Below are positions 25,907-34,540 of a stretch of DNA of 64,000 nt, one piece after another. Made by a program: the position numbers and the translations under genes. The notes beneath the pieces are model-generated. The model was not told where the DNA came from. It did no database searches and was given only the letters and a program-made list of their open reading frames with translations. This DNA is from an uncultured Desulfuromonas sp. (GTDB lineage: Bacteria > Desulfobacterota > Desulfuromonadia > Desulfuromonadales > Desulfuromonadaceae), in NCBI RefSeq assembly GCF_963678835.1, contig NZ_OY787469.1, positions 1,240,001-1,304,000 on the forward strand. Direction: 5' to 3'. Within the stretch, counting starts at the first letter, position 1. Each line of letters opens with the position of its first letter.

Positions 25907-26377
25907 GTGTCGATTGAAAATCTGACAATTCCGCGGCGATCGCAATCATTTTCACTGAAACCCGTTTCGGCTGAGTTCGATACTGTTATACGTGGTGCGA
26001 AGTTGTCCTATTCGGCTGACGGAGATGACATCAGCATCGGTAATCTGTTTAAAAAAACAGGGAATATCGTGCTGGATATCGTCCTGAACCAGAAAGATGC
26101 GGAAAAACTTTCCATCAAAAAAATATTTTTTTATGACGTTACCATTCGACTGAAAAATAAAGGGGAGAATGTTTTCTTTGTCGAAGCAAAGAGAATGGTC
26201 CTGAATCAAAAAAATGGCCATTGCCGGATCAGCGAATGTTCGATCCTGCTGCCTGAAACAAAAACACCGGCACACTATCCCCTGATTATCTGGGATGACG
26301 GGCACAAGGCCTTTTTTCTCCCTTCGGGCAAAGCTGTTGGCCCGCTGAACCAAGCAGCCGAACAGGGCAGATCTTGA
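25907..26377 (+). CDS. Uncharacterised 156-aa protein
   Basis: It starts at GTG 25907 (SIENLTIPRRSQSFSLKPVS) and has alternating strands; two ATG codons at 25891 and 25900 are in another frame and stop at once, while AGGAGA at 25885 is 16 bases away from the GTG, so the start is uncertain. No signal peptide. It follows the previous gene by 35 bases and is probably in the TetR operon. I do not recognise it. Confidence 0.55.
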   Translation: MSIENLTIPRRSQSFSLKPVSAEFDTVIRGAKLSYSADGDDISIGNLFKKTGNIVLDIVLNQKDAEKLSIKKIFFYDVTIRLKNKGENVFFVEAKRMVLNQKNGHCRISECSILLPETKTPAHYPLIIWDDGHKAFFLPSGKAVGPLNQAAEQGRS

Positions 26378-26463
26378 GTGCAATCCTTAAAAAGGCTGCC
26401 CTGTCCGTTGTTGCCTGTCGTCAATTGTGACACATGGGCACGCGGTCAGATTCTTCAGTTGAT

Positions 26464-27114
26464 TCAGGTTATGTTACGTCGCTCTCGAATCGCCAAAAAC
26501 GCATCCAGCCGATAGTTGCCTTGCAAAAGCCGTAAATCGCGTTGATACACCTGATTCTGTTTTTTTGTCAGATAGAGGTTATGGTCTTTTATCTTGTGAT
26601 TGATCATAGCGAACTCAGTGCCGATGAGTTCCGCGTTGCTGCGCTCGGCAACCATCCATTCCATTCCGCTCAGACCCTCTTTGGGCATGGGCAGATCGCA
26701 GTAAAAATCCCCCACACTGTTAACACCCCAATAGATAAGCCCAAGCGCCAGATAAAAGTCGAGTGATTGTGAAATACAGGTGATGTTGAACCGAGTCGCT
26801 TTTTGGGCGATGGCGAGATTAAAAACCAGCTCAAGGAGGATTTGGGCATAGCCTTGCCTGCGCTGGGCGAAAGGGGTGAAAATATTATGGATGGTCAGGT
26901 AGTTGGTTGTTCTGTTGATGATAAAAAAGATATAGCACAGGTGAATATTCTGTTGATCAGCCAGAGCAAAACAGCCTTGGCTGTGCCAGCCCAGCTTTTT
27001 ATCCCACCAGTTAAGAGACATGTTGGCAAAACGAATGGTTTTGTCTTCCTTGAGTTGCAAGATAGAGCGTTGATATTCAACACGGTTTAACGGGATCAGT
27101 TCGTATTGATTCAT
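26464..27114 (-). CDS. GNAT-like acetyltransferase
   Basis: The 216-aa protein has the GNAT core: beta strands NYLTIHNIFTP, the acetyl-CoA loop FAQRRQGYAQILLELVFNLA (R-R-Q-G-Y-A) and the later SQSLDFYLALGLIYWG, which is like the F-Y-x-x-x-G-F strand. AAGGAG sits before ATG 27114; the frame also opens at 27138 without a site. The C-terminal ~60 residues (KKQNQVYQRDLRLLQGN) are an extension. The substrate is unknown. Confidence 0.75.
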   Translation of the reverse strand: MNQYELIPLNRVEYQRSILQLKEDKTIRFANMSLNWWDKKLGWHSQGCFALADQQNIHLCYIFFIINRTTNYLTIHNIFTPFAQRRQGYAQILLELVFNLAIAQKATRFNITCISQSLDFYLALGLIYWGVNSVGDFYCDLPMPKEGLSGMEWMVAERSNAELIGTEFAMINHKIKDHNLYLTKKQNQVYQRDLRLLQGNYRLDAFLAIRERRNIT

Positions 27115-27281
27115 GTTTTTTGTCTCCTTAGTATGCATACTATCAGAGCAAAAAAGTTCAAATGGCGAACTTGATCAGTCAAATATTATGTCAGGTGTTG
27201 ATATTTTGTTGTTCTGCCTCGCGATAAATGGTGTTTTTTTAAGAGAGACTGGAATGGCGCAAGTTTAAGCACTTTGGTAGC

Positions 27282-27367
27282 AAACTCGGGGCTGTCCCAG
27301 ATGTTTGCGGGCTACGGAACGCTGGCGGTTTGCACTGCAAAAGCCTGGGACAGCCCCCTGCGGGGAC
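27282..27367. repeat. Partial copy of the ~122-bp palindrome
   Basis: AAACTCGGGGCTGTCCCAG, TTTGCGGGCTACGGAACGCT and CTGGGACAGCCCC match the adhesin-region repeat, with the outer part of the left arm missing. Confidence 0.75.
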
Positions 27368-27413
27368 ACAGTTTGATGACAAAGTCCATCCAGGGACTTT
27401 GTCATGGCCGTTT

Positions 27414-27876
27414 CGCAAAAACGCGGTTTTGCTTCACTTACAAAAACAAGGAGTTAAACCTCTCCTTGTTTTTGTCTCGCCCGTCCTTGGGCTCGGGGAG
27501 CCTGTTTGTCAACAGCCTGAGCCCCCTGCGGGGACAGTTCCTTTTTTGCTGCTTTTTCCCTTCAAACTGGTACTTGAGCACACTCAATTTTGTTATCGAA
27601 AAGAGCATCTATAGGAGCGAATCTATTCGCGAATTGTTCTGGTCATTGATCCTTTTCATGATGGGAATTCGCGGCTGAAGCCGCTCCTACAATGCACAAT
27701 TTCAATGATGCTGACGTCCTGGCAGGCTGTTGAAAAAGTCCCGTCCGGGGATTTTTCAACGATGCAAGCCGAAAAAGCGATTTCCGTCTTGCTCACAAAA
27801 TCAAGAAGTTGAAAACCTGTCCTTGATTTTTGTCGCCCGTCCATGGGCTCCACAGTCTGTTTTTTACCAGCCTGCT
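27414..27876. repeat. Two copies of a hairpin-rich intergenic repeat
   Basis: The first (27414-27530) reads AACAAGGAG...CCTCTCCTTGTTTTTGTC then GCCCGTCCTTGGGCT. The second (27718-27876) has AATCAAGAAGTTGAAAACCT and CCTTGATTTTTGTCGCCCGT. An inverted copy is at 34356-34490. Each contains a hairpin of AATCAAG with CTTGATTT. The gap 27115-28223 holds these, the palindrome copy and no convincing gene. Confidence 0.6.
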
Positions 27877-28161
27877 AGCGCCATTCACGTGAGAGTGAGA
27901 AAGAAGCATATCACAGAAAAACGATGAGGGCTTTCTGTCGCGATTTTTAGAGGAAAACTTCTGCGTTTGAAATGAAATAACCGTAAGAAGCTGAAGGGTA
28001 TCAAGTCGAGTCCAAAAAAGTCGGATCTGCGCTTACGCGATCAGCTCCTGAAAATTACAGCGTGGTGCTTATTCCGCCTGTCTGCATGATGAAAAACCGG
28101 AAAATCATTAAAAACGCGTTTGAATCCCACCGGCAAAACGGATAACATGTATCTGCACTCC

Positions 28162-28190
28162 TTGACTTGCGGTTGCGTGATGAATAAGGA
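28162..28190 (+). promoter_or_regulatory. Possible sigma-70 promoter of the sensor kinase
   Basis: TTGACT (28162-28167), a 17-base spacer and TAAGGA (28185-28190), 33 bases before the start codon. The -10 is weak. The gene does not carry the ACAGT promoter of the adhesins. Confidence 0.3.
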
Positions 28191-28223
28191 CCCTGTTAAC
28201 CTTTTGGAATCATTAGGAATCCA

Positions 28224-31200
28224 ATGCCGCTAAAACTCTTCAGCCCTAAATCGTTAGTGCCGTGGATTGCTGTGAGCATCCTGCTTGTTGTGGTTTTTTG
28301 CGGCTGTTCCGCAGCACAGACGATTTTTCCTCAGGCACAGCAAGGGCGCTTTGACCTGCGTGGTTGGAGCTTTGGCGACCAAGGGGCGGTTCCTCTCAAT
28401 GGCCAGTGGGCCTTTTATTGGGATCAACTTCTTTCCCCGACTCATTTTAGCCAGAACCAAGCGGAATCTCAGAGCGACTATGTCACTGTGCCGAAGCTGT
28501 GGTCCGGTCACGTGACGCCGGAAGGTCAAACCTTGGATCACTCCGGCATGGCGACCTTGCGCCTGACCGTGCACGTTGATGCCAATCAACCGCTGTTGGC
28601 ATTAAAAATCACCGCTATGACCGCCGCCTACCGCTTATGGCTCAATGATCGTCTGTTGGTCGAGCAGGGTATTGTCGGCACCAGCAGCCAGTCCGAGTGT
28701 CCTGCATTCGGGCGTAAAACCGTCAGCTTTCAGCCTCCGGCTGAGAGGTTTGTCCTGACCTTGCAGCTCTCCAATCACAACCTGATCGGCGGGGTTGTTT
28801 CCCATCCACGGTTGGTGCTGGGCGACGCAGCACAACTTAGTACTGCTGCGGGAGCAGAGCGCCGCCACTCAGCTATTCTGCTGTGCGTGTCTCTATTTAT
28901 GGTGGTGTACCATCTGGCGCTGTTTCTGTTTTATCGCCGCGACCGCTCCACCCTCTATTTCGCGCTGTTCTGTCTGCTGTGGCTGATCAACGGCACGATC
29001 ACCTACGTCAGTTCCTGGATGCTGTCGTTCACTGAAATTCACAATATGGTGTGGAGCGTCTATCGCTGCGACCTGATCAGCTACTATCTGACGATTCCCC
29101 TGATGGTGCTGTTTTTTCGCTCCATGTTCCGCGATGAAATGCCTGCGCTCATGCCGAAGCTGGCGCTGCTTCCGGCCCTTGGTTTCAGCGGCTATGTGCT
29201 GCTGCCCGAATTTGTCGGACTGCATCCGTTGCAGGGCAGTGGCCCGCAACTCTACCATCTGTTCTCCATCCTGTTTATCCTCTGGTCTGCCTATGGACTG
29301 ATCAAGGCCTGGCAACACCAACGCAGTGGTGCCGGGCTGATTCTGGCTGGTTTTATTTTGATGACCATGGTGGGCGTCAACGACATGCTGTTCGATATCA
29401 AAGTGGTCAACACCGGTTTTTTTATGCCATTCGGCATGCTGTTGTTCATCGTCTTTCAGGCGCTGGCCCTGGCACAGCGTTTTTCCAATGCGTTTGCCAC
29501 CACTGAGCGGCTGTCCATGGAATTGCAGGAGAAAAATATCGCCCTGTCGCGCATGGATCAACTCAAGGATGAGTTTCTCGCCAACACCTCGCATGAACTG
29601 CGCACGCCGCTGGCCGGGATTATCGGTATTGCCGAATCACTGCTGGCCGGCAGTGGCGGGCAACTTTCCGAACTGGCGCGCCACAACCTGCACATGGTGG
29701 TCACCAGTGGTCGCCGCCTGACCTCGCTCATCAACGACATTCTTGATTTTACCCGGCTGCGCAACCGCGATTTGCCCCTGAACCTCAAAGCCGTCGATGC
29801 CAAAGCCATTGCCGATGTGGTGATCTCCCTGCTCACTCCACTGGCTGAGGCCAAGCAGCTGACTTTGGTGAATCAGATCGATGATACGCTGCCCTGTGTC
29901 CGTGCCGATGAAGATCGCCTCCAGCAGATTTTTTACAACCTGCTCGGCAACGCCATCAAATTTACCGATCAGGGAGAGATTGTCGTTACAGGTCAGCAGG
30001 TCAATGACGGGTTGGAACTCAGCGTGCGCGATCAGGGGATCGGTATCGACGCTGAGGGCCTTAAAACTATCTTCGAACCCTTTGAACAGGTCGATTCCGG
30101 GGCCGAACGCATCAGCCAGGGGGCCGGACTCGGGCTGGCCATCACCCGTAATCTGGTGCAGTTGCACGGCGGCGATCTCGGCGTCGAATCCCAGCTCGGC
30201 CAGGGCAGCACGTTCCACTTTCGCCTGCCAGTGACGGAGTCGTTCACGCAAACCATGGCGGCTGCCGTGGACACGCTTCAATCGTCGCCTGCGCCCATGC
30301 CCGCCAGCGTGCTGTTGCCCGAAAAAACAGCGGAACAAGAATCGCAACAGGCCGGTGAAGGGGAGGATGGTTCTGATTTCAGCATCCTGGTCGTCGATGA
30401 CGAACCGGTCAACCTGCAAGTGCTGGTCAATCAGCTCCACGTTGCCCGCTACCGGGTGCGCATTGCCAACAGCGGTAGGGAGGCCCTCGCTCTGGTCGAC
30501 GAGGAAACCCCGGATCTGATTCTACTCGATATCATGATGCCGCACATGACTGGCTACGAGGTGTGTCAGCGCCTGCGCCGCACCTACAACGCCGCGCAAC
30601 TGCCGGTGATCATGCTCACCGCGCGCAGCCGGGTTTCCGATGTCGTGCAAGGCTTTCAGGCCGGAGCCAACGACTATGTGTCCAAACCGTTTTCCCGCGA
30701 TATCCTGCTGGCGCGGGTGCGCACCCAGCTGCAACTCGGCCGTGCCTATCAGACTCTGGCCGAAAATATGCGCCTGAAAAAAGAGCTGGAACAACGTCAG
30801 CAGACCGAACTCGAACTGCGCCAGACCCAGCGCCGCCTTGCCCAATTGCTCGACAGCGTCGATGACATGGTCATCACCGTCAACGAAAGTCGCGAAATCT
30901 CCTTTTACAACCACAGCGCCGCCCAACTGCTCGGTGTTGATGACGACACCTTGCTCGGCCATGGTCTCGAAGAACTGTTTGATGCCGCCTGGGTTGAGAA
31001 ACTGGAAGCCCTGTCGGTCCGCCAGCAGAAGGGGGAGAACGGCGAGGGCGCGACCTGCTCGCTGGCCGGGCTTGAGGTGACCAAAGCCGATGGCGGGACC
31101 CTACAGGTTGATGTGATTGCCACCCTGCTCATCCTGGAAGATGAAGCGTTGCAGACCCTGATCCTGCGCGTGCCGCAGACCGTTACGCCGTCACCGGCAC

Positions 31201-31688
31201 CCGTGACCGTTAACGTCATTGCCGCCGTGAACCGCCATCAGCAACGCCTGCGCGGTCTGGAAAATGCCCTTAACGGTCTGCTGCCCCGCTTGCAATCCGA
31301 TGCCCCGGAAGTGGTCAACGAGATCCGCACCCTTGATCAGGCCCTGGCCGATGTGGAAAAAAATCTCCACACCAGCGCCGAAAATGAACGCCGCCGCCTG
31401 GCCGTACAGGTGATGCAACTCAGTATCGACTACTGGTACGAAGCCACCGACCTGGGCAAGGTCGATCTGGCGCGTGAATCCGGCATCTGGAAACTCTACA
31501 CCGACCGCAACGGCTACACCCGCGCCCAGACCTTTGACAAATACCTCAGCGAAGAGACCTTCCCCCGTCGCCCGCGCTGGAAATCCATCAGCAACACCGC
31601 CGTCTATGTGCTCGCTGCCTGCACGACGCCTTGCCCTCTGCGTGATCGTCTGGAACGCGCCCTCGCCGCCCTGCGCCTGCAAGAATAG
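28224..31688 (+). CDS. Hybrid sensor histidine kinase with a novel C-terminal domain
   Basis: Domains of the 1154-aa inner-membrane protein in order: export segment (1-30); periplasmic jelly-roll (about 45-200); 7TM-DISM region (215-420); HisKA with phospho-acceptor His457 (ANTSHELRTPLAG); HATPase with N-box LQQIFYNLLGNAIKF, DQGIGI and GAGLGLAI; receiver domain with Asp769 (LILLDIMMPHMTG) and the Lys of YVSKPF; PAS (about 865-990); and a last ~100 residues (VQVMQLSIDYWYEATDLGKV... LSEETFPRRPRW) that I do not know. That domain is also encoded alone at 48058 and 59074, after adhesin genes. The kinase should sense an external signal and pass phosphate to its own REC. It lies 190 bases upstream of the first adhesin, so it is the likely controller of the array. 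Confidence 0.93.
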   Translation: MPLKLFSPKSLVPWIAVSILLVVVFCGCSAAQTIFPQAQQGRFDLRGWSFGDQGAVPLNGQWAFYWDQLLSPTHFSQNQAESQSDYVTVPKLWSGHVTPEGQTLDHSGMATLRLTVHVDANQPLLALKITAMTAAYRLWLNDRLLVEQGIVGTSSQSECPAFGRKTVSFQPPAERFVLTLQLSNHNLIGGVVSHPRLVLGDAAQLSTAAGAERRHSAILLCVSLFMVVYHLALFLFYRRDRSTLYFALFCLLWLINGTITYVSSWMLSFTEIHNMVWSVYRCDLISYYLTIPLMVLFFRSMFRDEMPALMPKLALLPALGFSGYVLLPEFVGLHPLQGSGPQLYHLFSILFILWSAYGLIKAWQHQRSGAGLILAGFILMTMVGVNDMLFDIKVVNTGFFMPFGMLLFIVFQALALAQRFSNAFATTERLSMELQEKNIALSRMDQLKDEFLANTSHELRTPLAGIIGIAESLLAGSGGQLSELARHNLHMVVTSGRRLTSLINDILDFTRLRNRDLPLNLKAVDAKAIADVVISLLTPLAEAKQLTLVNQIDDTLPCVRADEDRLQQIFYNLLGNAIKFTDQGEIVVTGQQVNDGLELSVRDQGIGIDAEGLKTIFEPFEQVDSGAERISQGAGLGLAITRNLVQLHGGDLGVESQLGQGSTFHFRLPVTESFTQTMAAAVDTLQSSPAPMPASVLLPEKTAEQESQQAGEGEDGSDFSILVVDDEPVNLQVLVNQLHVARYRVRIANSGREALALVDEETPDLILLDIMMPHMTGYEVCQRLRRTYNAAQLPVIMLTARSRVSDVVQGFQAGANDYVSKPFSRDILLARVRTQLQLGRAYQTLAENMRLKKELEQRQQTELELRQTQRRLAQLLDSVDDMVITVNESREISFYNHSAAQLLGVDDDTLLGHGLEELFDAAWVEKLEALSVRQQKGENGEGATCSLAGLEVTKADGGTLQVDVIATLLILEDEALQTLILRVPQTVTPSPAPVTVNVIAAVNRHQQRLRGLENALNGLLPRLQSDAPEVVNEIRTLDQALADVEKNLHTSAENERRRLAVQVMQLSIDYWYEATDLGKVDLARESGIWKLYTDRNGYTRAQTFDKYLSEETFPRRPRWKSISNTAVYVLAACTTPCPLRDRLERALAALRLQE

Positions 31689-31790
31689 TCGCTTCTTTCG
31701 GCACTGCTTTACAATGCTTGTCATTTGACGAATTGCCATTCTTTTATTGCTGTAAAATCACGATTTATCAATTAGTTACAGACTATTTTC

Positions 31791-31842
31791 ACAGTTTTTA
31801 ACAGTAGCTTTTTGCCCTTTTTTGCCGCCGCTCTGCTAGCGT
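31791..31842 (+). promoter_or_regulatory. Adhesin-regulon promoter, copy for adhesin 1
   Basis: ACAGT-TTTTA-ACAGT is a direct repeat with 10-base period, as for activators that bind one face of DNA. It is followed by TTTTTGCCC (-35 region) and TGCTAGCGT (extended -10 type, TG-N-TA), 28 bases after the second ACAGT. A GCCGCC...GGCGGC hairpin covers the start region. Confidence 0.7.
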
Positions 31843-31877
31843 GGCGGCGTATTGTTTACCCAAAAAGGAGAAGAGTT

Positions 31878-33863
31878 ATGACGCGTTGTGTGAAGCTGTG
31901 GGGTTGGTTGGTGATGGTGGTTTTGTTGGCGGCGCTGCCGGTACCTCAAGAGGCTTTGGCCCTTATGGTGGGGAGTCACGACGGAACCACGGTTAAGACG
32001 ACGGGTGCTCATGATCATAGCGATGCTAGCAACACCTCCATCGGCAAGGGATCTAATGCCGGCGTTGATCGCACGGGTAATTATTCCGCTACGGCGGTGG
32101 GCTATTACGCCAATGCCCCCGGAGCCCTCAGTACGGCCCTCGGCCGTGAGAGTAACGCCACCGCTGATTCCAGTACGGCCATTGGCACTACTAGTACGGC
32201 CACCGGCTTTGGCAGTACGGCACTCGGCCGTGACAGTAATGCTAGCGGTGAATACAGTACGGCCACCGGCGCTGGCAGTGATGCCACTGCCTATGGCAGT
32301 ACGGCCTCCGGCGTTTTCAGTGCGGCCACAGGCACCAATAGTACCGCCCTCGGTGCTAATGCGGATGCCACACAACAAGGGAGCACGGCTACCGGCTATA
32401 ATGCCAAAGCGACAGGGCAATACAGCACCGCCATCGGAGCGCAAGCCGCGGCCAGTCAGGAAGGCGCCACGGCCCTGGGTAACGGTTCCACGGCTTCCGC
32501 CACACAGAGTACGGCTTTGGGGAAAGACGCCACAGCCTCGGCGAGCAACTCCGTCGCCCTGGGATATGGCTCTAAGGCCACTGAAGCCAATACCGTTTCC
32601 GTCGGTTCCGAAGGCAACGAACGGCGCATCACCAACGTGGCCGCTGGCGTCAATGACACCGACGCGGTCAACATGAGCCAGCTCAATGCGGTGCAAAGCC
32701 AGGTGACGACCAACGCTACCAGCATCAGCACCAATGCCGATAATATCAGCCAGAACACCAGCGACATTGCCCAGAACAGCGCCGATATTGCGACCAACGC
32801 CAGCGGCATTGCCCAGAACAGCAACGATATTGCTGACAACGCCAGTGCCATCAGTAACAACAGTGCCGCGATTGCTGTGAATACCGAGAGCATTTCGGCC
32901 AACACCACCAGTATTAGCCAGAACAGCAGCGCCATAGCGACGAACACGAGCGATATCGCCAGTAACAGCAGCGCCATTTCTGATAATACGACCGCCATTG
33001 CTTCGCTGAATACCACCATGTCGAGTCTGTCATCCACGGGCAGTGACAGCGCCAGCGCCAGCGGCGCCGACAGCCTGGCGTTGGGTTCCGGGGCTACAGC
33101 CTATGACTACGACACCGCCATCGGTGCCAATGCCACAGTCACCGCCGACAGCTCCACCGCCGTCGGGTCCAACACCCTGATCGCATCGGAACAGGCCGTG
33201 GCCGTGGGTGCCGATGCAATGGTGAGCAGTGAGGCCACCGGTGGGGTGGCCATTGGTCAGAATGCGGTCGTGGAACAAGGCGCAAGCAACGCCGTTGCCC
33301 TGGGCACAGACTCAGTGGCCGATGAAGCCAATACCGTGTCCGTCGGCAGCAGCGTCAACCAGCGGCGCGTTACCAACGTGGCCGACGGCGAAAACAACGG
33401 CGATGCGGTCAATGTCGGTCAGCTCAATACGGTGAAAAGCGATGTGAGCAGCAACAGCGCGGCGATTGCCGACAACACGACAACGATAACCCGCAACAGT
33501 AGTGATATTGCCGCCAACACACAGAGCATTGCCCAAAACAGCAGCTCAATCACGCAAAATGTCAGTGACATTTCTGAAAATCGCAGCGCCATCGCTGAGA
33601 ATAGTCACGATATTCATCGCTTAAGCAAAGATGTCGATATTAACCGCGCCGGTATTGCGGCGGTGGCGGCCATGGCTGCCATCCCCGGTCCGGTGCCGGG
33701 CAAGCGCAATTCCTTCGGCATCGGTTACGGCACCTTTAAAGGGGAAGATGCCCTGGCTCTGGGGTTTAAAGCGGATTTGACGCAAAACCTGAGAATGACC
33801 ACGGCAGTGTCCCACTCACGTCATGATATGGCTGCCAATGTCGGTCTTGGCTGGAGCTGGTAG
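31878..33863 (+). CDS. Trimeric autotransporter adhesin 1 (YadA type, anchor A)
   Basis: The 661-aa surface protein has a signal peptide (MTRCVKLWGWLVMVVLLAAL, cut near QEALA), then a head of about 14-residue YadA beta-roll repeats (AIGxxSxATG), a neck with RRITNVAAGVNDTDAVNMSQL, a long coiled-coil stalk (repeats of the form N-x-x-x-I-x-x-N: SDIAQNSADIATNASGI), a second head, a second neck (QRRVTNVADGENNGDAVNV), another stalk and a C-terminal anchor (GIGYGTFKGEDALALGFKAD ... NVGLGWSW). The trimer anchor forms an outer-membrane beta-barrel and the rest sticks out for adhesion. GGAG precedes ATG 31878. The stalk with ~15 heptad-like units is unique in this array. Anchor A is shared with adhesin 5. 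Confidence 0.9.
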   Translation: MTRCVKLWGWLVMVVLLAALPVPQEALALMVGSHDGTTVKTTGAHDHSDASNTSIGKGSNAGVDRTGNYSATAVGYYANAPGALSTALGRESNATADSSTAIGTTSTATGFGSTALGRDSNASGEYSTATGAGSDATAYGSTASGVFSAATGTNSTALGANADATQQGSTATGYNAKATGQYSTAIGAQAAASQEGATALGNGSTASATQSTALGKDATASASNSVALGYGSKATEANTVSVGSEGNERRITNVAAGVNDTDAVNMSQLNAVQSQVTTNATSISTNADNISQNTSDIAQNSADIATNASGIAQNSNDIADNASAISNNSAAIAVNTESISANTTSISQNSSAIATNTSDIASNSSAISDNTTAIASLNTTMSSLSSTGSDSASASGADSLALGSGATAYDYDTAIGANATVTADSSTAVGSNTLIASEQAVAVGADAMVSSEATGGVAIGQNAVVEQGASNAVALGTDSVADEANTVSVGSSVNQRRVTNVADGENNGDAVNVGQLNTVKSDVSSNSAAIADNTTTITRNSSDIAANTQSIAQNSSSITQNVSDISENRSAIAENSHDIHRLSKDVDINRAGIAAVAAMAAIPGPVPGKRNSFGIGYGTFKGEDALALGFKADLTQNLRMTTAVSHSRHDMAANVGLGWSW

Positions 33864-33893
33864 GTCGGGCATTGAATGACCTCATTGCGTAGC

Positions 33894-34015
33894 AAACTCG
33901 GGACCGTCCCAAGCCCTACCTGGGGCTGTCCCAGATGTTTGCGGGCTATGGAACGCTGGTGGTTTGCACCGCAAAAGCCTGGGACAGCCCCCCATGGGGG
34001 GACGGTCCCGAGTTT
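33894..34015. repeat. ~122-bp palindrome, copy after adhesin 1
   Basis: Outer arms AAACTCGGGACCGTCCC and GGGACGGTCCCGAGTTT, inner arms GGGGCTGTCCCAG/CTGGGACAGCCCC and TTTGCGG/CCGCAAAA. This copy is the most symmetric. It starts 30 bases after the stop and may act as terminator. Confidence 0.85.
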
Positions 34016-34209
34016 GCGGTTTTTCTGTCTCTTCCCTCTTAGACGTGCGCCATACGAAGACGTCTCTTGATTCTCGCAGTCGTTTTTTCTCCCGCCGCAC
34101 GGTGAACATGCATTTATATCGTGTCAGCAGGCGGTTTTGATCCTGAAAATCCTGCTTTCTTCCTTTCTTCCTGAAGTGTCATTTTATCAATAGGTTACAA
34201 ACTTTTTTA

Positions 34210-34261
34210 CCAGTTTTTAACAGTAGTATTTCGCCACTTGTCCAGTCATGACTGCTAGCGT
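34210..34261 (+). promoter_or_regulatory. Adhesin-regulon promoter, copy for the MACPF-like gene
   Basis: CCAGTTTTTAACAGT followed after 28 bases by TGCTAGCGT, the same layout and spacing as for the adhesins although the sequence between differs. It is 280 bases from the MACPF-like start, so a long leader or an extra promoter is possible. Confidence 0.6.
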
Positions 34262-34355
34262 TGCTCCGTTAACGAAGAGGTGGCGTAAGCACCGGTGTCG
34301 CTCCTTGTTGCGCGATGATTTTTAGCGCGGGGATGCCGACTGTTGTTCATCTCTA

Positions 34356-34490
34356 CGCCTTGACAGGCTGATGAAAAACGGTCTGGCAGCCCAAGAACGG
34401 GCGGCCCCAATTAAAAACTGATCCTCAACGGCTTGATTTTGTAAGCAAGACGGAAACACTGTTTTCGGCTTGCGTCGTTGAGATGCCCTA
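34356..34490. repeat. Inverted copy of the 27.4-27.9 kb hairpin repeat
   Basis: GCAAGACGGAAACACTGTTT and TTCGGCTTGCGTCGTTGAGA are the reverse complement of 27758-27800. The gap 33864-34540 holds the palindrome, the promoter and this repeat. Confidence 0.6.
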
Positions 34491-34540
34491 AGATAGGATG
34501 TCTTCGACATCTTGCCAACTTTTGCCGCGTAGGAGGCGCT

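Noticed and set aside
27274-27678. Plus-strand frames in the 27.3-27.9 kb region
   Set aside because: They lie across the palindrome and hairpin repeats; the same sequences occur elsewhere in other frames.
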